Shown piece after piece: positions 1-8,035 of a stretch of 49,824 nucleotides of DNA. Numbering within the stretch: position 1 is the first letter of the stretch; every line of letters starts with the position of its first letter. Made by a program: the position numbers and the translations under genes. The DNA lies in assembly GCA_025355465.1 (NCBI GenBank), contig JANXZO010000035.1, positions 1 through 49,824 on the forward strand, in the 5' to 3' direction. The notes under the pieces are model-generated. The model searched no databases and was not told where the DNA came from. It was given only the letters and a program-made list of their open reading frames with translations. Source of the DNA: Bacteroidales bacterium. GTDB lineage: Bacteria; Bacteroidota; Bacteroidia; Bacteroidales; FEN-979.

Positions 1-187
1 CATTGCCAGCGGTGCCAACAGCATGTCGGTGAGCTCCTTTGTAAGCACACCTGCCACCACCGGAACACTGAATGCCAGCGGAGCCCAGACCCTCACCGTA
101 GGTGCCACACTGAATGTAGGCGCTGCCCAGGCTGCCGGAACTTACACCTCAGCAACCCCGTTCACCGTAACCGTGAACTACAACTAA
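1..187 (+). CDS. DUF4402-type surface protein, C-terminal fragment
   Basis: The gene begins before the window. The readable frame starts at base 2 and gives 61 residues before TAA at 185-187. The fragment is rich in Ser, Thr, Ala and Gly, has alternating beta-strand character, and ends in TPFTVTVNYN. A glycine-containing 'GTY' turn followed by 'FTVTVNYN' at the extreme C-terminus is typical of DUF4402 domains, which are secreted or surface-exposed beta-sandwich proteins in Bacteroidota and Proteobacteria. Nothing upstream is visible, so the signal peptide and full length are unknown. A strong terminator follows directly. The family is recognised from memory of its C-terminal pattern; any role in adhesion or surface display would be inference. 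Confidence 0.6.
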   Translation, partial: IASGANSMSVSSFVSTPATTGTLNASGAQTLTVGATLNVGAAQAAGTYTSATPFTVTVNYN

Positions 188-235
188 GAAAAATATTGTC
201 CGCCAGGGCGGCGGATTTTTGGAGGTTCTCACGCA

Positions 236-269
236 AAGAAGCTGTCTGAAAAGGCAGCTTCTTTTTTTT
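236..269 (+). terminator. Rho-independent terminator after the DUF4402 gene
   Basis: AGAAGCTG at 237-244 pairs with CAGCTTCT at 255-262 around a 10-nt loop, and a run of eight T follows at 262-269. A smaller GC hairpin (CCGCC at 200-204 with GGCGG at 207-211, followed by a T run) lies just upstream, so there may be two terminators in series. Confidence 0.8.
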
Positions 270-317
270 GGTTTCCCAAAAGATTGACGTTACTTTGCCG
301 GAAATAACCCAGTGCGG

Positions 318-935
318 ATGAAAAATAACACCAGAATCATTTTTTTTGTTTTTATTGCCTTGATTACCATCTCCATGGATGTTCAGGCACAAAAATGGGA
401 GTTCATAAAAGAAAAGGAGGGTATTAAGATCTATACCCGGAAAGAGACAGGCAACAACCTGAAATCTTTCAGTGGCATCATGGATGTGCGCTGCGATTTT
501 GAAACCGTATGCAACCTCATCGGTAATGTAAAAAATGTAGACTGGTGGGATAAAAATCTCAGGGAGATCCGGGTTTTACTGTATGAAAAGGATAAGCATA
601 TTCAATATTATCTTGTATATGGCGCTCCGTGGCCCGTCACCGACCGCGACCTGTGCGTGGACGCCACCGTCTCCACCGATCCCGCCACGGGAGCCCGTAC
701 CATCTATTCGGTTCCGCTCCTCAATACCATCCCCGAAAATCCTGACTATGTACGCATCACCGAGTACTGGCAGAAATGGACCATGCAGGATATGAAGAAC
801 GGCAAAATTCACCTGGTGCTCGAAGGCTATGTTGACCCTGCAGGGAGTGTTCCCGACTGGATCTATAACATGGTGATCACCGATACTCCGCTCAAGATCA
901 TGCGAGGGATCAAAGAGCGGGTAGAAAAGCGATAA
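318..935 (+). CDS. START-domain (lipid-transfer-like) exported protein
   Basis: A 205-aa protein. Residues 1-25 form a signal peptide (MKNNTR, hydrophobic core, ending near VQAQ). The rest looks like a START/StAR-related domain: 'WEFIKEKEGIKIYTRK' at the start, 'VDWWDKNLREIRVL' in the middle, 'APWPVTDRDLCV' with the conserved W-P-x-x-x-R-D pattern, and a C-terminal amphipathic helix. START domains form a hydrophobic pocket for lipids or other apolar ligands. In Bacteroidota such proteins are usually single-domain and secreted or periplasmic, with unknown ligands. The ATG at 318 is chosen over the GTG at 312. A TACTTTG at 291-297, one base short of the TAnnTTTG consensus, may be the -7 element. 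It stands alone between a terminator and a non-coding gap. Confidence 0.75.
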   Translation: MKNNTRIIFFVFIALITISMDVQAQKWEFIKEKEGIKIYTRKETGNNLKSFSGIMDVRCDFETVCNLIGNVKNVDWWDKNLREIRVLLYEKDKHIQYYLVYGAPWPVTDRDLCVDATVSTDPATGARTIYSVPLLNTIPENPDYVRITEYWQKWTMQDMKNGKIHLVLEGYVDPAGSVPDWIYNMVITDTPLKIMRGIKERVEKR

Positions 936-1131
936 GTGTCAACAAATGCTACACCTGTCCAAAATATAGACACCTAACAATAATTAGATAAACATCTATT
1001 TTGTTGTCTATTAATCACCCATTTAAACATTTACATTTCTGTATCTGTATTGGTATGTAATTTGATAATTGCGGGCACGGTTTCAAAATAGCCGCGCAAG
1101 CAAAATATGTCAAACCTGCTGATACCCTGAT
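936..1131. other. Non-coding gap with a large imperfect inverted repeat
   Basis: No coding frame is convincing here. The region is AT-rich and holds an inverted repeat: ATAGACA at 965-971 pairs with TGTCTAT at 1004-1010, and TAGAT at 984-988 pairs with ATCTA at 993-997 around an AAAC loop. There is no T run after it, so it is not an ordinary terminator. Confidence 0.45.
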
Positions 1132-1332
1132 ATGCATTTTTTATTTCCCAAGCTCATCTTTGTGATGGCTGAGATCACCCATTATTTTATGAAGGTTCAC
1201 CTGTTCCGGTTCCTTGTGATTATCGGGTCGCTGCATATTTTTCAGTTTTTTGTACTATTGGGCTTGCTCACCTTCCAGACGCAGCGGGAGCGCATCGACC
1301 AGCGGAAAGAAGATTTTTATCAGGAGTTTTAA
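1132..1332 (+). CDS. Possible small membrane protein
   Basis: An open frame of 66 codons with a single hydrophobic stretch (HLFRFLVIIGSLHIFQFFVLLGLLTF, roughly residues 23-48) and a charged tail (QRERIDQRKEDFYQEF). This layout would suit a single-pass inner-membrane protein with a cytoplasmic tail. An internal ATG at 1165 is an alternative start. I do not recognise a family. It converges on the cytochrome gene with 5 bp between stops. No clear promoter or ribosome-binding site supports it, so it could be a chance frame. Confidence 0.35.
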   Translation: MHFLFPKLIFVMAEITHYFMKVHLFRFLVIIGSLHIFQFFVLLGLLTFQTQRERIDQRKEDFYQEF

Positions 1333-1337
1333 CAGGC

Positions 1338-2027
1338 TCACTGCGGTTTGCCGGTACGGATCCAGATCGCAAACAGGTTGATCTCGCACGGTGAAAGTTT
1401 CATGATTCCTGGTTTTGGCATGGCTGAAAAGCCCGGCTCCTGCCTGATGGCTCCCATCAACCTGCCGCTGTTCGCACTGGTTACTACCTGGTCGTACGTT
1501 TCAAGTCCAAACCCGCCCTGAGGGTTGGAGCCGCTGTGGCAGGTTACGCACCAGTTCTGAATTACCGGGTTCACCGACTTGGTCCAGGTTACGTTCAGCG
1601 TGTCGCACCCGGTGGAATCGCAACCGTTGTTGAAGGAGCCCTGTTTGATCCACCAGTAAATAATGCTTTTCCCTTCAGCGCTCAGGGGCGTATCAGGCGG
1701 CATTCTGCCAGCGGAGTTACTGTACAGAAGTTTATAGAGCTTGCTTTGCTGCGGAATGAAAGGGTTAACCAGCGCGTAGATGTCGGCATAGTTGTCTAGC
1801 ACGTGTCCCGATTTATGGCTGGACTGATCGTGGCAGCCGGTCCTGGCACAGCCTGTGAGGATCACCGGGTAAACGCTGTTCCGGAAATACACCGTGTCGA
1901 CAGAACATTTCCATCCGGATGGAGGCGGAGCCGGGCGGGGCGGTTCAAAATTGAGGTCGGCATTGTGGTGACAACCTGCAAAGATCATGGGAATCAGCAA
2001 CAGCAGGCAGCGGAGGAAGTTTCTCAT
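1338..2027 (-). CDS. Two-domain c-type cytochrome lipoprotein
   Basis: A 229-aa protein starting at the ATG at 2025-2027 (MRNFLRC). A lipoprotein signal ends in IFAGC, so Cys-19 is probably lipidated. Two heme c-like modules follow. The first has CARTGCH (a C-x4-CH spacing common in Bacteroidota lipoproteins of this type) and a downstream RMPP. The second has CVTCHSG (standard CxxCH) and SAMPKPG. Each CH would bind one heme, with the Met of the MP motif as a likely sixth ligand. The protein resembles planctomycete-type cytochrome C domains often found in cell-surface or periplasmic lipoproteins; its partner is not in the window. A Pro-rich linker (PPRPAPPPSG) follows the anchor. An earlier in-frame start at 2048 would spoil the signal peptide. 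Confidence 0.75.
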   Translation of the reverse strand: MRNFLRCLLLLIPMIFAGCHHNADLNFEPPRPAPPPSGWKCSVDTVYFRNSVYPVILTGCARTGCHDQSSHKSGHVLDNYADIYALVNPFIPQQSKLYKLLYSNSAGRMPPDTPLSAEGKSIIYWWIKQGSFNNGCDSTGCDTLNVTWTKSVNPVIQNWCVTCHSGSNPQGGFGLETYDQVVTSANSGRLMGAIRQEPGFSAMPKPGIMKLSPCEINLFAIWIRTGKPQ

Positions 2028-2072
2028 GGGGAAACAGTGTTTAACCAATGTAACAGGCTACACAAAAGTAAA

Positions 2073-2105
2073 CAAAATTATAGAGATTAAATTATCGTTA
2101 ACAAA
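2073..2105 (-). promoter_or_regulatory. Promoter of the cytochrome lipoprotein
   Basis: On the minus strand, TTTG (complement of 2102-2105), a 21-bp spacer and TAATTTTG (complement of 2073-2080) match the Bacteroidota -33/-7 consensus TTTG-N19-21-TAnnTTTG. Transcription would begin near 2066, about 40 bp before the ATG. A second possible -7 box, TACTTTTG, lies at 2063-2070. Confidence 0.6.
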
Positions 2106-2163
2106 TTGTTAATTCAGAGCATGTTGACAAGATCTGTCAGAAATTTGCCGTAAAATTTACGAC

Positions 2164-3366
2164 ATGAAAATAGTGACGGGACAATTCAATGATTCCTATT
2201 TTCCGATCATGGACGGCGTTGGTATGACGGCGCACAATTATGCCCACTGGCTCAACGAGAAGCACGGAACCAGCATACTTGTTGCCCCCCGGGTAAAGGA
2301 TTATACCGAAAAGGCCGACTATAAAGTATATCGGTTCAAGTCGCTGTTGCTCCCGGGGATGAATCCCTACCGGGTGGGTTTGCCGATGATCGATGTGCAG
2401 TTTAAAAAACGGCTGAAAAAGGTGAATTTCGATATCCTGCATGCCCATTGTCCTTTCATCAGCGGACAACTGGCGCAGAAACTGGCAAGGAAGATGGAGG
2501 TTCCGCTGGTGGCTACGTTTCACACAAAGTACCGCGACGACTTTAAGAAGGTGCTGAAAAATGAGACGTTCATTGACTTTCTGCTGAATCTGACCATGGA
2601 TTTCTACAACTCGGCCGACCAGGTATGGGTTCCCAACAAGGCGACAGGCGATACGCTGCGGGGCTATGGTTTCAGGGGCACACCGCACATCATTCCCAAT
2701 GGAACGGACATGGACATCCCGGAGAAGAACAAGCTGATAAAATTCCGGAAGAAGGGGCTGGCCGTTACCGGAGCGGGTTCCGATGAGTTCGTGATGCTTT
2801 TCGTGGGTCAGCACCGGTGGGAAAAAAACGTGCGGATGATCATCGAATCGATGAAGAAGATAAAGGCTTCCGGCAAGTCCTTCAGAATGGTTTTCGTTGG
2901 CGAGGGATACGCTGCCAAAGAGATGAAGAAACTGGTAGCGCAGTACAACCTGAAAAACGAAGTTATCTTTCTGGGTCTGATTACCGACCGAAAGGAGCTT
3001 CAGTACATCTATGCGGCCTCCGACCTTTTTGTTTTTCCTTCGGTTTACGACAACTCCCCGCTGGTGATGCAGGAGGCCGCAGCTTTCGACATCCCGTCGC
3101 TGGTGGTCGCCAACAGCTCGGCGGCCGAAGATATCCACGACGGAGTGAACGGATTCCTGATCGAGGATAATGTTGATTCGCTTACGCTCAAGATCCAGGA
3201 GTTGATGAAACACCCGGAGGCGTTGCGGCGTGCCGGCGAAGGAGCCCGGAAAACGATTTATCACCCCTGGGAGAACATCGTGGAAGATGTATACCACCGC
3301 TACGTCGACCTTATTCATGCCTATGATCCCCGCAAACATGCTGATCCGGATGGGGATGACGCGTAG
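2164..3366 (+). CDS. Glycosyltransferase, GT4-like
   Basis: A 400-aa protein with a GT-B fold layout. The N-terminal Rossmann half begins MKIVTGQFNDSYFP and has a Gly-rich acceptor loop (MDGVGMTAHNYAHWL). The linker carries 'HIIPNGTD', a classic GT4 signature, and the C-terminal half has FVGQHRWEKN, FVGEGY and the retaining-enzyme motif E-x7-E region (MQEAAAFDIPSLVVANSSAAEDI). It would transfer a sugar from an NDP-donor to a lipid or saccharide acceptor at the cytoplasmic face; the exact acceptor cannot be read. It resembles the alpha-diglucosyl- or monoglucosyl-diacylglycerol synthase branch, but that is only a possibility. A perfect palindrome (CGTAAA-A-TTTACG, 2149-2161) lies just before the ATG. 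It stands alone, with no sugar genes next to it. Confidence 0.85.
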   Translation: MKIVTGQFNDSYFPIMDGVGMTAHNYAHWLNEKHGTSILVAPRVKDYTEKADYKVYRFKSLLLPGMNPYRVGLPMIDVQFKKRLKKVNFDILHAHCPFISGQLAQKLARKMEVPLVATFHTKYRDDFKKVLKNETFIDFLLNLTMDFYNSADQVWVPNKATGDTLRGYGFRGTPHIIPNGTDMDIPEKNKLIKFRKKGLAVTGAGSDEFVMLFVGQHRWEKNVRMIIESMKKIKASGKSFRMVFVGEGYAAKEMKKLVAQYNLKNEVIFLGLITDRKELQYIYAASDLFVFPSVYDNSPLVMQEAAAFDIPSLVVANSSAAEDIHDGVNGFLIEDNVDSLTLKIQELMKHPEALRRAGEGARKTIYHPWENIVEDVYHRYVDLIHAYDPRKHADPDGDDA

Positions 3367-3478
3367 CAGCGGCACTTAGTCCGGCTACCGGAGTGTCTGC
3401 GGAAAACCGGGATGGGGGGAACGGAGGTATTCCCGAAAATTGGTTATATTTACGCGGACAATAAATAATCTTTCCCCC

Positions 3479-3922
3479 ATGAAAAAGGAGAAGAAAGCCC
3501 CCAAAAAAGGTGTGAAGTCGATGGTTTCAAGCGCTGCTGAAGCCTGCAAAAATGAGTTCTATCTCGAATCCTCCATGATCACTTCCAACGTTATGGAGTT
3601 CCGGTTGCGTTCCCTCATCACCCGGGTGGAACACGCTAACCCCGGTGCCGGATTCAACCTCGAACAGTGTTTGAAACGGATGAAGTTCCTTCACCTGGCC
3701 GGAAAGGATCCGTTATTGAATCAGCATCTCGAGGTACGCCTGATCGACGACATGCGCACCTGGAAGAACCAACGCAACGCCATTCTCAAGGACCTGGCCG
3801 AGATCCATGTTTCAAAGCGCCGGATCGAAACGCTGGCAAACGATGGCATACGGCTGTCGAAAGAGTTTACAGCGGTGTGCAAAGGGTTCAAAAAAAGCTG
3901 GAAAAGCAGGAAACCCGCATGA
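3479..3922 (+). CDS. Conserved-looking hypothetical protein ahead of a kinase
   Basis: A 147-aa soluble, basic, mostly helical protein from the ATG at 3479. It begins with a Lys-rich tail (MKKEKKAPKKGVK) and has no signal peptide or membrane segment. I do not recognise a domain. Its stop codon overlaps the start of the following histidine kinase by 4 bp (ATGA), so the two are probably co-translated and may work together. The base composition matches its neighbours and the reading frame is well ordered, so I treat it as a real gene. TATATTTA at about 3447-3454 differs from the TAnnTTTG box at one position. Confidence 0.7.
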   Translation: MKKEKKAPKKGVKSMVSSAAEACKNEFYLESSMITSNVMEFRLRSLITRVEHANPGAGFNLEQCLKRMKFLHLAGKDPLLNQHLEVRLIDDMRTWKNQRNAILKDLAEIHVSKRRIETLANDGIRLSKEFTAVCKGFKKSWKSRKPA

Positions 3923-6294
3923 AACGAGATCTGTTCTGTCTCCTTATTCTTTGTTTGCTCTCCGTCTCTTCCTTTGCGGGATACCTGTCGCCGTTGCGCT
4001 GTACCTACGACAGCCTGATCACGGTAAGGAACTCGCCGGAGATATCCGTGAATGAGAAAATCAATGTCTATTTCAAACTGGCCGACCTTTTGGTCGACAG
4101 TTTACCGGACAGATCGTTTGTTTATATGATGGAAGCCTACCGGTTGTCGGCATTGGCCAGCAATATCAACGGAAAGGCACAGGGAAGGGAGATGATGGGG
4201 AGCTATTTTGCTTCCAAGCGGAAATACAACCTGGCCCTCGAGAATTATCTTGGATCCCTGCGGTTGTATGAGATCCTGCGCGATACAACCAATCAGCTTA
4301 AAGTACTGGGCAACATCGGCATAATACATCAGCAGGTGCTGAAATACCAGGAAGCGATTGGATTTTACAAAAGGGGAATACTCCTTGCCCATGCCGCAAA
4401 GGACGAAAAGATGGATGGCCAGTTCATGGAGCGGATGGCCCTCACCAGCCAGTATCAGAAAAAATACGACACTGCCATGACTCTTTTTCAGGAAGCGCTG
4501 ATCCACTACCGGAAGGCAGGCTTTCCTTTTGGGGAGTACAGTGTTAAGAGTAACATTGCAGGTCTGTACATGGACCAACGCAGGTTTGAAGAGGCCATGG
4601 AATACCTGGATCCGCTATTGAAAAAGGGCGACAGTCTTACCTATCCTGTTATCGGGTCAATTTACACGCGGGTGGCGCACATTTACAGCATGAACGGCAA
4701 TAACAGGATGTCGCTGGAGTATAACCTTAAAGCGCTGGATGCACGCATCCGGGGCAGGAAACCGGCTGACATCAACAGTTCGCTGATCAATATCGGGGGG
4801 GATTACCTGATGCTCGGGCAGACTGATTCGGCCTGGAGATACCTGAATTCCGGTTTAAGCCAGGCACGCTTTTACCACCGCCTGGGGTTGATCGAAAATG
4901 GCTACCGCCGGATTTATTTATATTATTACGGCAAGGGGGATTTCGTGAAAGCCCTGGATTATCTGCAGCGTAAATCGGGGATAAGGGATACCATCATGCT
5001 GGAAAATAACAGCAGCAGCCTGGAGCTGATCAGTGCCACCCAGCGATATTCCAGCATCATGGAGACCAATACACTGTTGCAGAAACACATCGAAAGTCAG
5101 CTTCTGAATTCCCGGAAACAGGCGATTCAGTCATATCTGGTGGAGATTGTCACCGCGCTGGCCGCCATCGTGGTGATCATCGTCATGGGGCAGTTTATCT
5201 ACAACCGGGTTATGCGCCGGAATTCGCAGCATGTGAACGAGAAGCTGAACCTGGAGATATGGGAACGAAAGGAGACTCAGAAACAGACCCGTTTGAGGGA
5301 GGAACAATTCCGGTTCATCCTGGAGCATTCGCTCGACGTGATTACGCGGGTAAACCATGAGTTCCGGCACACTTTTGCCTCTCCGTCATCGAAGACACTG
5401 TTCGGCTATACCGCCCTGGAGATGCTGTCGCTGACTCCGTATGATGTCACACACCCCGATTTTCACGGATATGTGGGGCGTAAGGTGGAGGAGATGATCC
5501 GTACCCGTTCGGCAACGGAACTGGTTTATCCTGCCAAAAGGAACGACGGTAGTTTTGGATGGGTTGAAAGTATTTTAACGCCCGTTTTTGATCATCACAA
5601 CGGTGCGTACAAGGAGCTGGTAGCCGTTACACGCGACATTCAGGAACGAAAATCAAAGGAGCTTGAAATCATGGAAGGTACAAAGCAAAAGGAGAATCTT
5701 CTGAAAGAGATTCACCACCGGGTGAAAAACAATTTCGCCATCCTGGTAAGTCTGATCAACATGCAGAAGGAGCAGACCGGAAGTCCGGAACTTATCCAGT
5801 CGCTCACCAACCTGCAGCTCCGCATCCGCTCCATGGCGCTGGTTCATGAGATGCTTTACCGCTCTTCCGATTTCGAACGGATCTCGTTTACCGACTACCT
5901 CCATTCCCTCGCCTCTGTTATTGCCGGAACCTATAACCGTCGGGAGATATCGCTGAAAATTGAGGCCGATCCCGCCGAGATCAATATTGAGACCTCCATT
6001 CCGCTGGGACTGATCATCAATGAGATACTCAGCAACTCCTACAAACATGCCTTCAACACGGGAACCCCGGGAAATATCCTGCTCAGGCTTGTGAACGACT
6101 ACGGGTCAAACCAGCTCACCCTCACCTTTAGCGATGATGGCGCCGGGATGCCGAAGGGTTTTAACATCGAATTCTGCAAAACCATGGGACTCCAGATCGT
6201 AAACATCCTGGTGAAGCAGATCGAAGGCACGCTGACCCTCACCGGTTCGCCCGGTACCACCTTCACCCTGAGTTTTTCTACGGTTACCGTCTGA
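3919..6294 (+). CDS. TPR-PAS sensor histidine kinase (HisKA_2 type)
   Basis: A 791-aa protein. The start at 3919 gives a good signal sequence (MKRDLFCLLILCLLSVSSFAG). Residues 25-390 are TPR-like helical repeats predicted to lie outside the inner membrane. A membrane segment follows (VTALAAIVVIIVMGQFIY, about 410-430), then a short coiled coil and a PAS domain (FRFILEHSLDVITRV, to a PAC motif ending AVTRDIQER). The phosphoacceptor region is HisKA_2-like (LKEIHHRVKNNFAILVSLI), and the HATPase has the N box (LIINEILSNSYKHAF), G1 (DDGAGMP) and G2 (MGLQIVNILV). This is the common Bacteroidota 'tetratricopeptide sensor kinase' layout. No response regulator is adjacent, so it is an orphan apart from the overlapping 147-aa protein upstream. 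The frame stays open upstream to 3667, but that part only shadows the preceding gene. Confidence 0.9.
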   Translation: MKRDLFCLLILCLLSVSSFAGYLSPLRCTYDSLITVRNSPEISVNEKINVYFKLADLLVDSLPDRSFVYMMEAYRLSALASNINGKAQGREMMGSYFASKRKYNLALENYLGSLRLYEILRDTTNQLKVLGNIGIIHQQVLKYQEAIGFYKRGILLAHAAKDEKMDGQFMERMALTSQYQKKYDTAMTLFQEALIHYRKAGFPFGEYSVKSNIAGLYMDQRRFEEAMEYLDPLLKKGDSLTYPVIGSIYTRVAHIYSMNGNNRMSLEYNLKALDARIRGRKPADINSSLINIGGDYLMLGQTDSAWRYLNSGLSQARFYHRLGLIENGYRRIYLYYYGKGDFVKALDYLQRKSGIRDTIMLENNSSSLELISATQRYSSIMETNTLLQKHIESQLLNSRKQAIQSYLVEIVTALAAIVVIIVMGQFIYNRVMRRNSQHVNEKLNLEIWERKETQKQTRLREEQFRFILEHSLDVITRVNHEFRHTFASPSSKTLFGYTALEMLSLTPYDVTHPDFHGYVGRKVEEMIRTRSATELVYPAKRNDGSFGWVESILTPVFDHHNGAYKELVAVTRDIQERKSKELEIMEGTKQKENLLKEIHHRVKNNFAILVSLINMQKEQTGSPELIQSLTNLQLRIRSMALVHEMLYRSSDFERISFTDYLHSLASVIAGTYNRREISLKIEADPAEINIETSIPLGLIINEILSNSYKHAFNTGTPGNILLRLVNDYGSNQLTLTFSDDGAGMPKGFNIEFCKTMGLQIVNILVKQIEGTLTLTGSPGTTFTLSFSTVTV

Positions 6295-6342
6295 TTTATA
6301 AAAGCCGGCAAATAGCGGTAAAACGCGTTCCGGTCAGTTCAG

Positions 6343-6409
6343 TTAACAATTATTTAACAATTAGGTAACCTTGTGTTAACATGGGCAGAATGCGGCATTT
6401 TTACCTTTG
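6343..6409 (+). promoter_or_regulatory. Pho-box-like repeat array and promoter of the phosphate operon
   Basis: Four hexamers start at 6343, 6354, 6365 and 6376, an exact 11-bp period: TTAACA, TTAACA, GTAACC and TTAACA. A perfect TAnnTTTG box (TACCTTTG) lies at 6402-6409, 20 bp after the last hexamer. The last repeat therefore sits where the -33 element should be, and no TTTG is present there. PhoB/PhoP family regulators bind direct repeats with 11-bp spacing, and the Bacillus PhoP site is TTAACA-like. This looks like an activator-dependent promoter induced by low phosphate. Transcription would start near 6416, about 17 bp before the porin ATG. Confidence 0.7.
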
Positions 6410-6432
6410 CCGCAAAATTAAACCAACCGATT

Positions 6433-7974
6433 ATGAAAAAAATTACCAGAATTCTATTGACTTTCGGATTGATACTTCCAATCCTGATTGTTTCCACAAA
6501 GACGATGGCCCAGAAAGAGGTCGACGTAATGAAGAAGGAGCAGGACACCATCAAAGAGAACGTGTCGACACTGCGCGATAAGATCAATGGTGTAGAAGAG
6601 AGAATTGCTACGGCAGAAGCAGATTTGTCAAAACTCACAAAAATTAAATTGTCTGGTTACATCCAGGCTCAATGGCAGCATCTTGAAGCAGCCTCCGCAT
6701 ATCCCGACAACCTTTTCATGATCCGCCGGGCACGTATCAAGTTCACGTATGAGCCGGTTCAGGGTGTTGTCTTTGTTTTACAGCCCGATTTTACCCCCGG
6801 AAACATCACCGTGAAGGATGCCTATCTGCAACTCAACGACCGTTGGCTGAAAACCTTCTCCATCACGGCAGGTAAGTTCAACAGACCCAACTACGAAGTG
6901 GAATATTCCTCCAGCAACCGTGAGGTTCCCGAGCGTTCACGCGTGATCCGTGCAATCTATCCCGACGAACGCGCAACCGGCGCCAAGCTTGAGATCGCCC
7001 CTCCCAGGGTGCCCCTGAAGATTCAGCTGGCCGTGTTCAACGGAAACGACGGACTTACCATTCCGGATGCTTCCGGCGTCAACATCAACCCCACCAACAG
7101 CGACTTCGACAATCATAAAGACTTTATGGGCCGCGTAACCTACACCTTTAAACTGGGATCGGTTGGCGGACTCTCCATCGGCGCGCACGGTTATTATGGC
7201 GCCATCAAAGCAAACTCACTGGATGTGCTCAATTCTGACTATACCTATAACAAGACCAACGACAACATCGGAAAGCTTGTAAAGAAAAACTGGGTAGGTT
7301 TCGAGGCACAGCTCTATTTTGATTTCCTTGGCGGACTGGCCCTCAAAGGCGAATACATCTTTGGTGTGAATGGAACTCCCGGCTATACCAGCAGTTCAAC
7401 GGTGGTGAGCCCCATGACCTCCACGCTGAAAAACGACACCCTCACCCTCACCACCCTCACCACCAAGACCACGGCAAGCCGTCCGGCCATTGAAAAGAAC
7501 TTCATGGGTTACTACGTTTACCTGATCAAGAACATCGGCAAACGCAACCAGGTGGCAGTTCGTTACGACTATTACAACCCGAACACCAAGCTTTCCGCCG
7601 ACCAGATCGGGACAAACAAATGGGATGGCGGCAGCTCCAAAACGGTCAACAACATCACCTACGCCGGAACGGATGCCGTAATTGCCACAAACGCCCAGAG
7701 CAAAACCGTGGTTACCAACAACCTGAAAAGCGGCACAGGCGACATCGCCTACGGAACATGGACCTTTGCCTACACCTATTTCTTCGACGACAACATCAAG
7801 ATCATGCTTGCCTACGAAATTCCGATGAACACAAAGAGCGGAATTGTGGATGAGAAGACCGGCCTTGGCAATGTAACCTCAAACTACACGGTAAATGGCG
7901 TGGCCAGCAGCTATGATTACAGCAATGTGATCAAACAGAACACACTTACTCTACGTTTACAGGTAAAGTTTTAA
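6433..7974 (+). CDS. Phosphate-selective porin O/P family outer-membrane protein
   Basis: A 513-aa protein from the ATG at 6433 (MKKITRILL, signal peptide ending TMAQ). A short coiled coil (about residues 25-70, 'KEQDTIKENVSTLRDKINGVEERIATAEADLSKL') precedes a beta-barrel, as in OprO/OprP-type porins. The barrel opens with LSGYIQAQWQH and 'FMIRRARIKF', the latter typical of this family. It ends in an aromatic-rich final strand (LTLRLQVKF, terminal Phe), as needed for BAM-mediated insertion. One loop is Thr/Leu/Ser-rich (residues near 325-345). It is the first gene after the Pho-box-like array and lies 61 bp before pstS, so it probably supplies phosphate to the Pst transporter across the outer membrane. 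Confidence 0.88.
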   Translation: MKKITRILLTFGLILPILIVSTKTMAQKEVDVMKKEQDTIKENVSTLRDKINGVEERIATAEADLSKLTKIKLSGYIQAQWQHLEAASAYPDNLFMIRRARIKFTYEPVQGVVFVLQPDFTPGNITVKDAYLQLNDRWLKTFSITAGKFNRPNYEVEYSSSNREVPERSRVIRAIYPDERATGAKLEIAPPRVPLKIQLAVFNGNDGLTIPDASGVNINPTNSDFDNHKDFMGRVTYTFKLGSVGGLSIGAHGYYGAIKANSLDVLNSDYTYNKTNDNIGKLVKKNWVGFEAQLYFDFLGGLALKGEYIFGVNGTPGYTSSSTVVSPMTSTLKNDTLTLTTLTTKTTASRPAIEKNFMGYYVYLIKNIGKRNQVAVRYDYYNPNTKLSADQIGTNKWDGGSSKTVNNITYAGTDAVIATNAQSKTVVTNNLKSGTGDIAYGTWTFAYTYFFDDNIKIMLAYEIPMNTKSGIVDEKTGLGNVTSNYTVNGVASSYDYSNVIKQNTLTLRLQVKF

Positions 7975-8035
7975 GATCGTTCAGGTCGAACAATAATTAC
8001 GAATTAATAATTATCACCGTATAAAATCAAGTAAG

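Noticed and set aside
965-1010. Terminator for the START-domain gene
   Set aside because: The hairpin is bulged and no T run follows.
2098-2114. Pho box upstream of the glycosyltransferase
   Set aside because: Only TTAACA and TTAATT 11 bp apart are seen. The site is better explained by the palindrome TTAACAAATTGTTAA and by the -33 box of the cytochrome promoter on the minus strand.
2137-3375. Long open frame on the minus strand (412 codons)
   Set aside because: It lies exactly opposite the glycosyltransferase gene, which has clear GT4 motifs. The opposite frame is rich in His, Arg and Val with no domain.
3667-3918. Longer start for the TPR histidine kinase
   Set aside because: The added part only reads the preceding gene in another frame, and would hide the signal peptide that begins at 3919.
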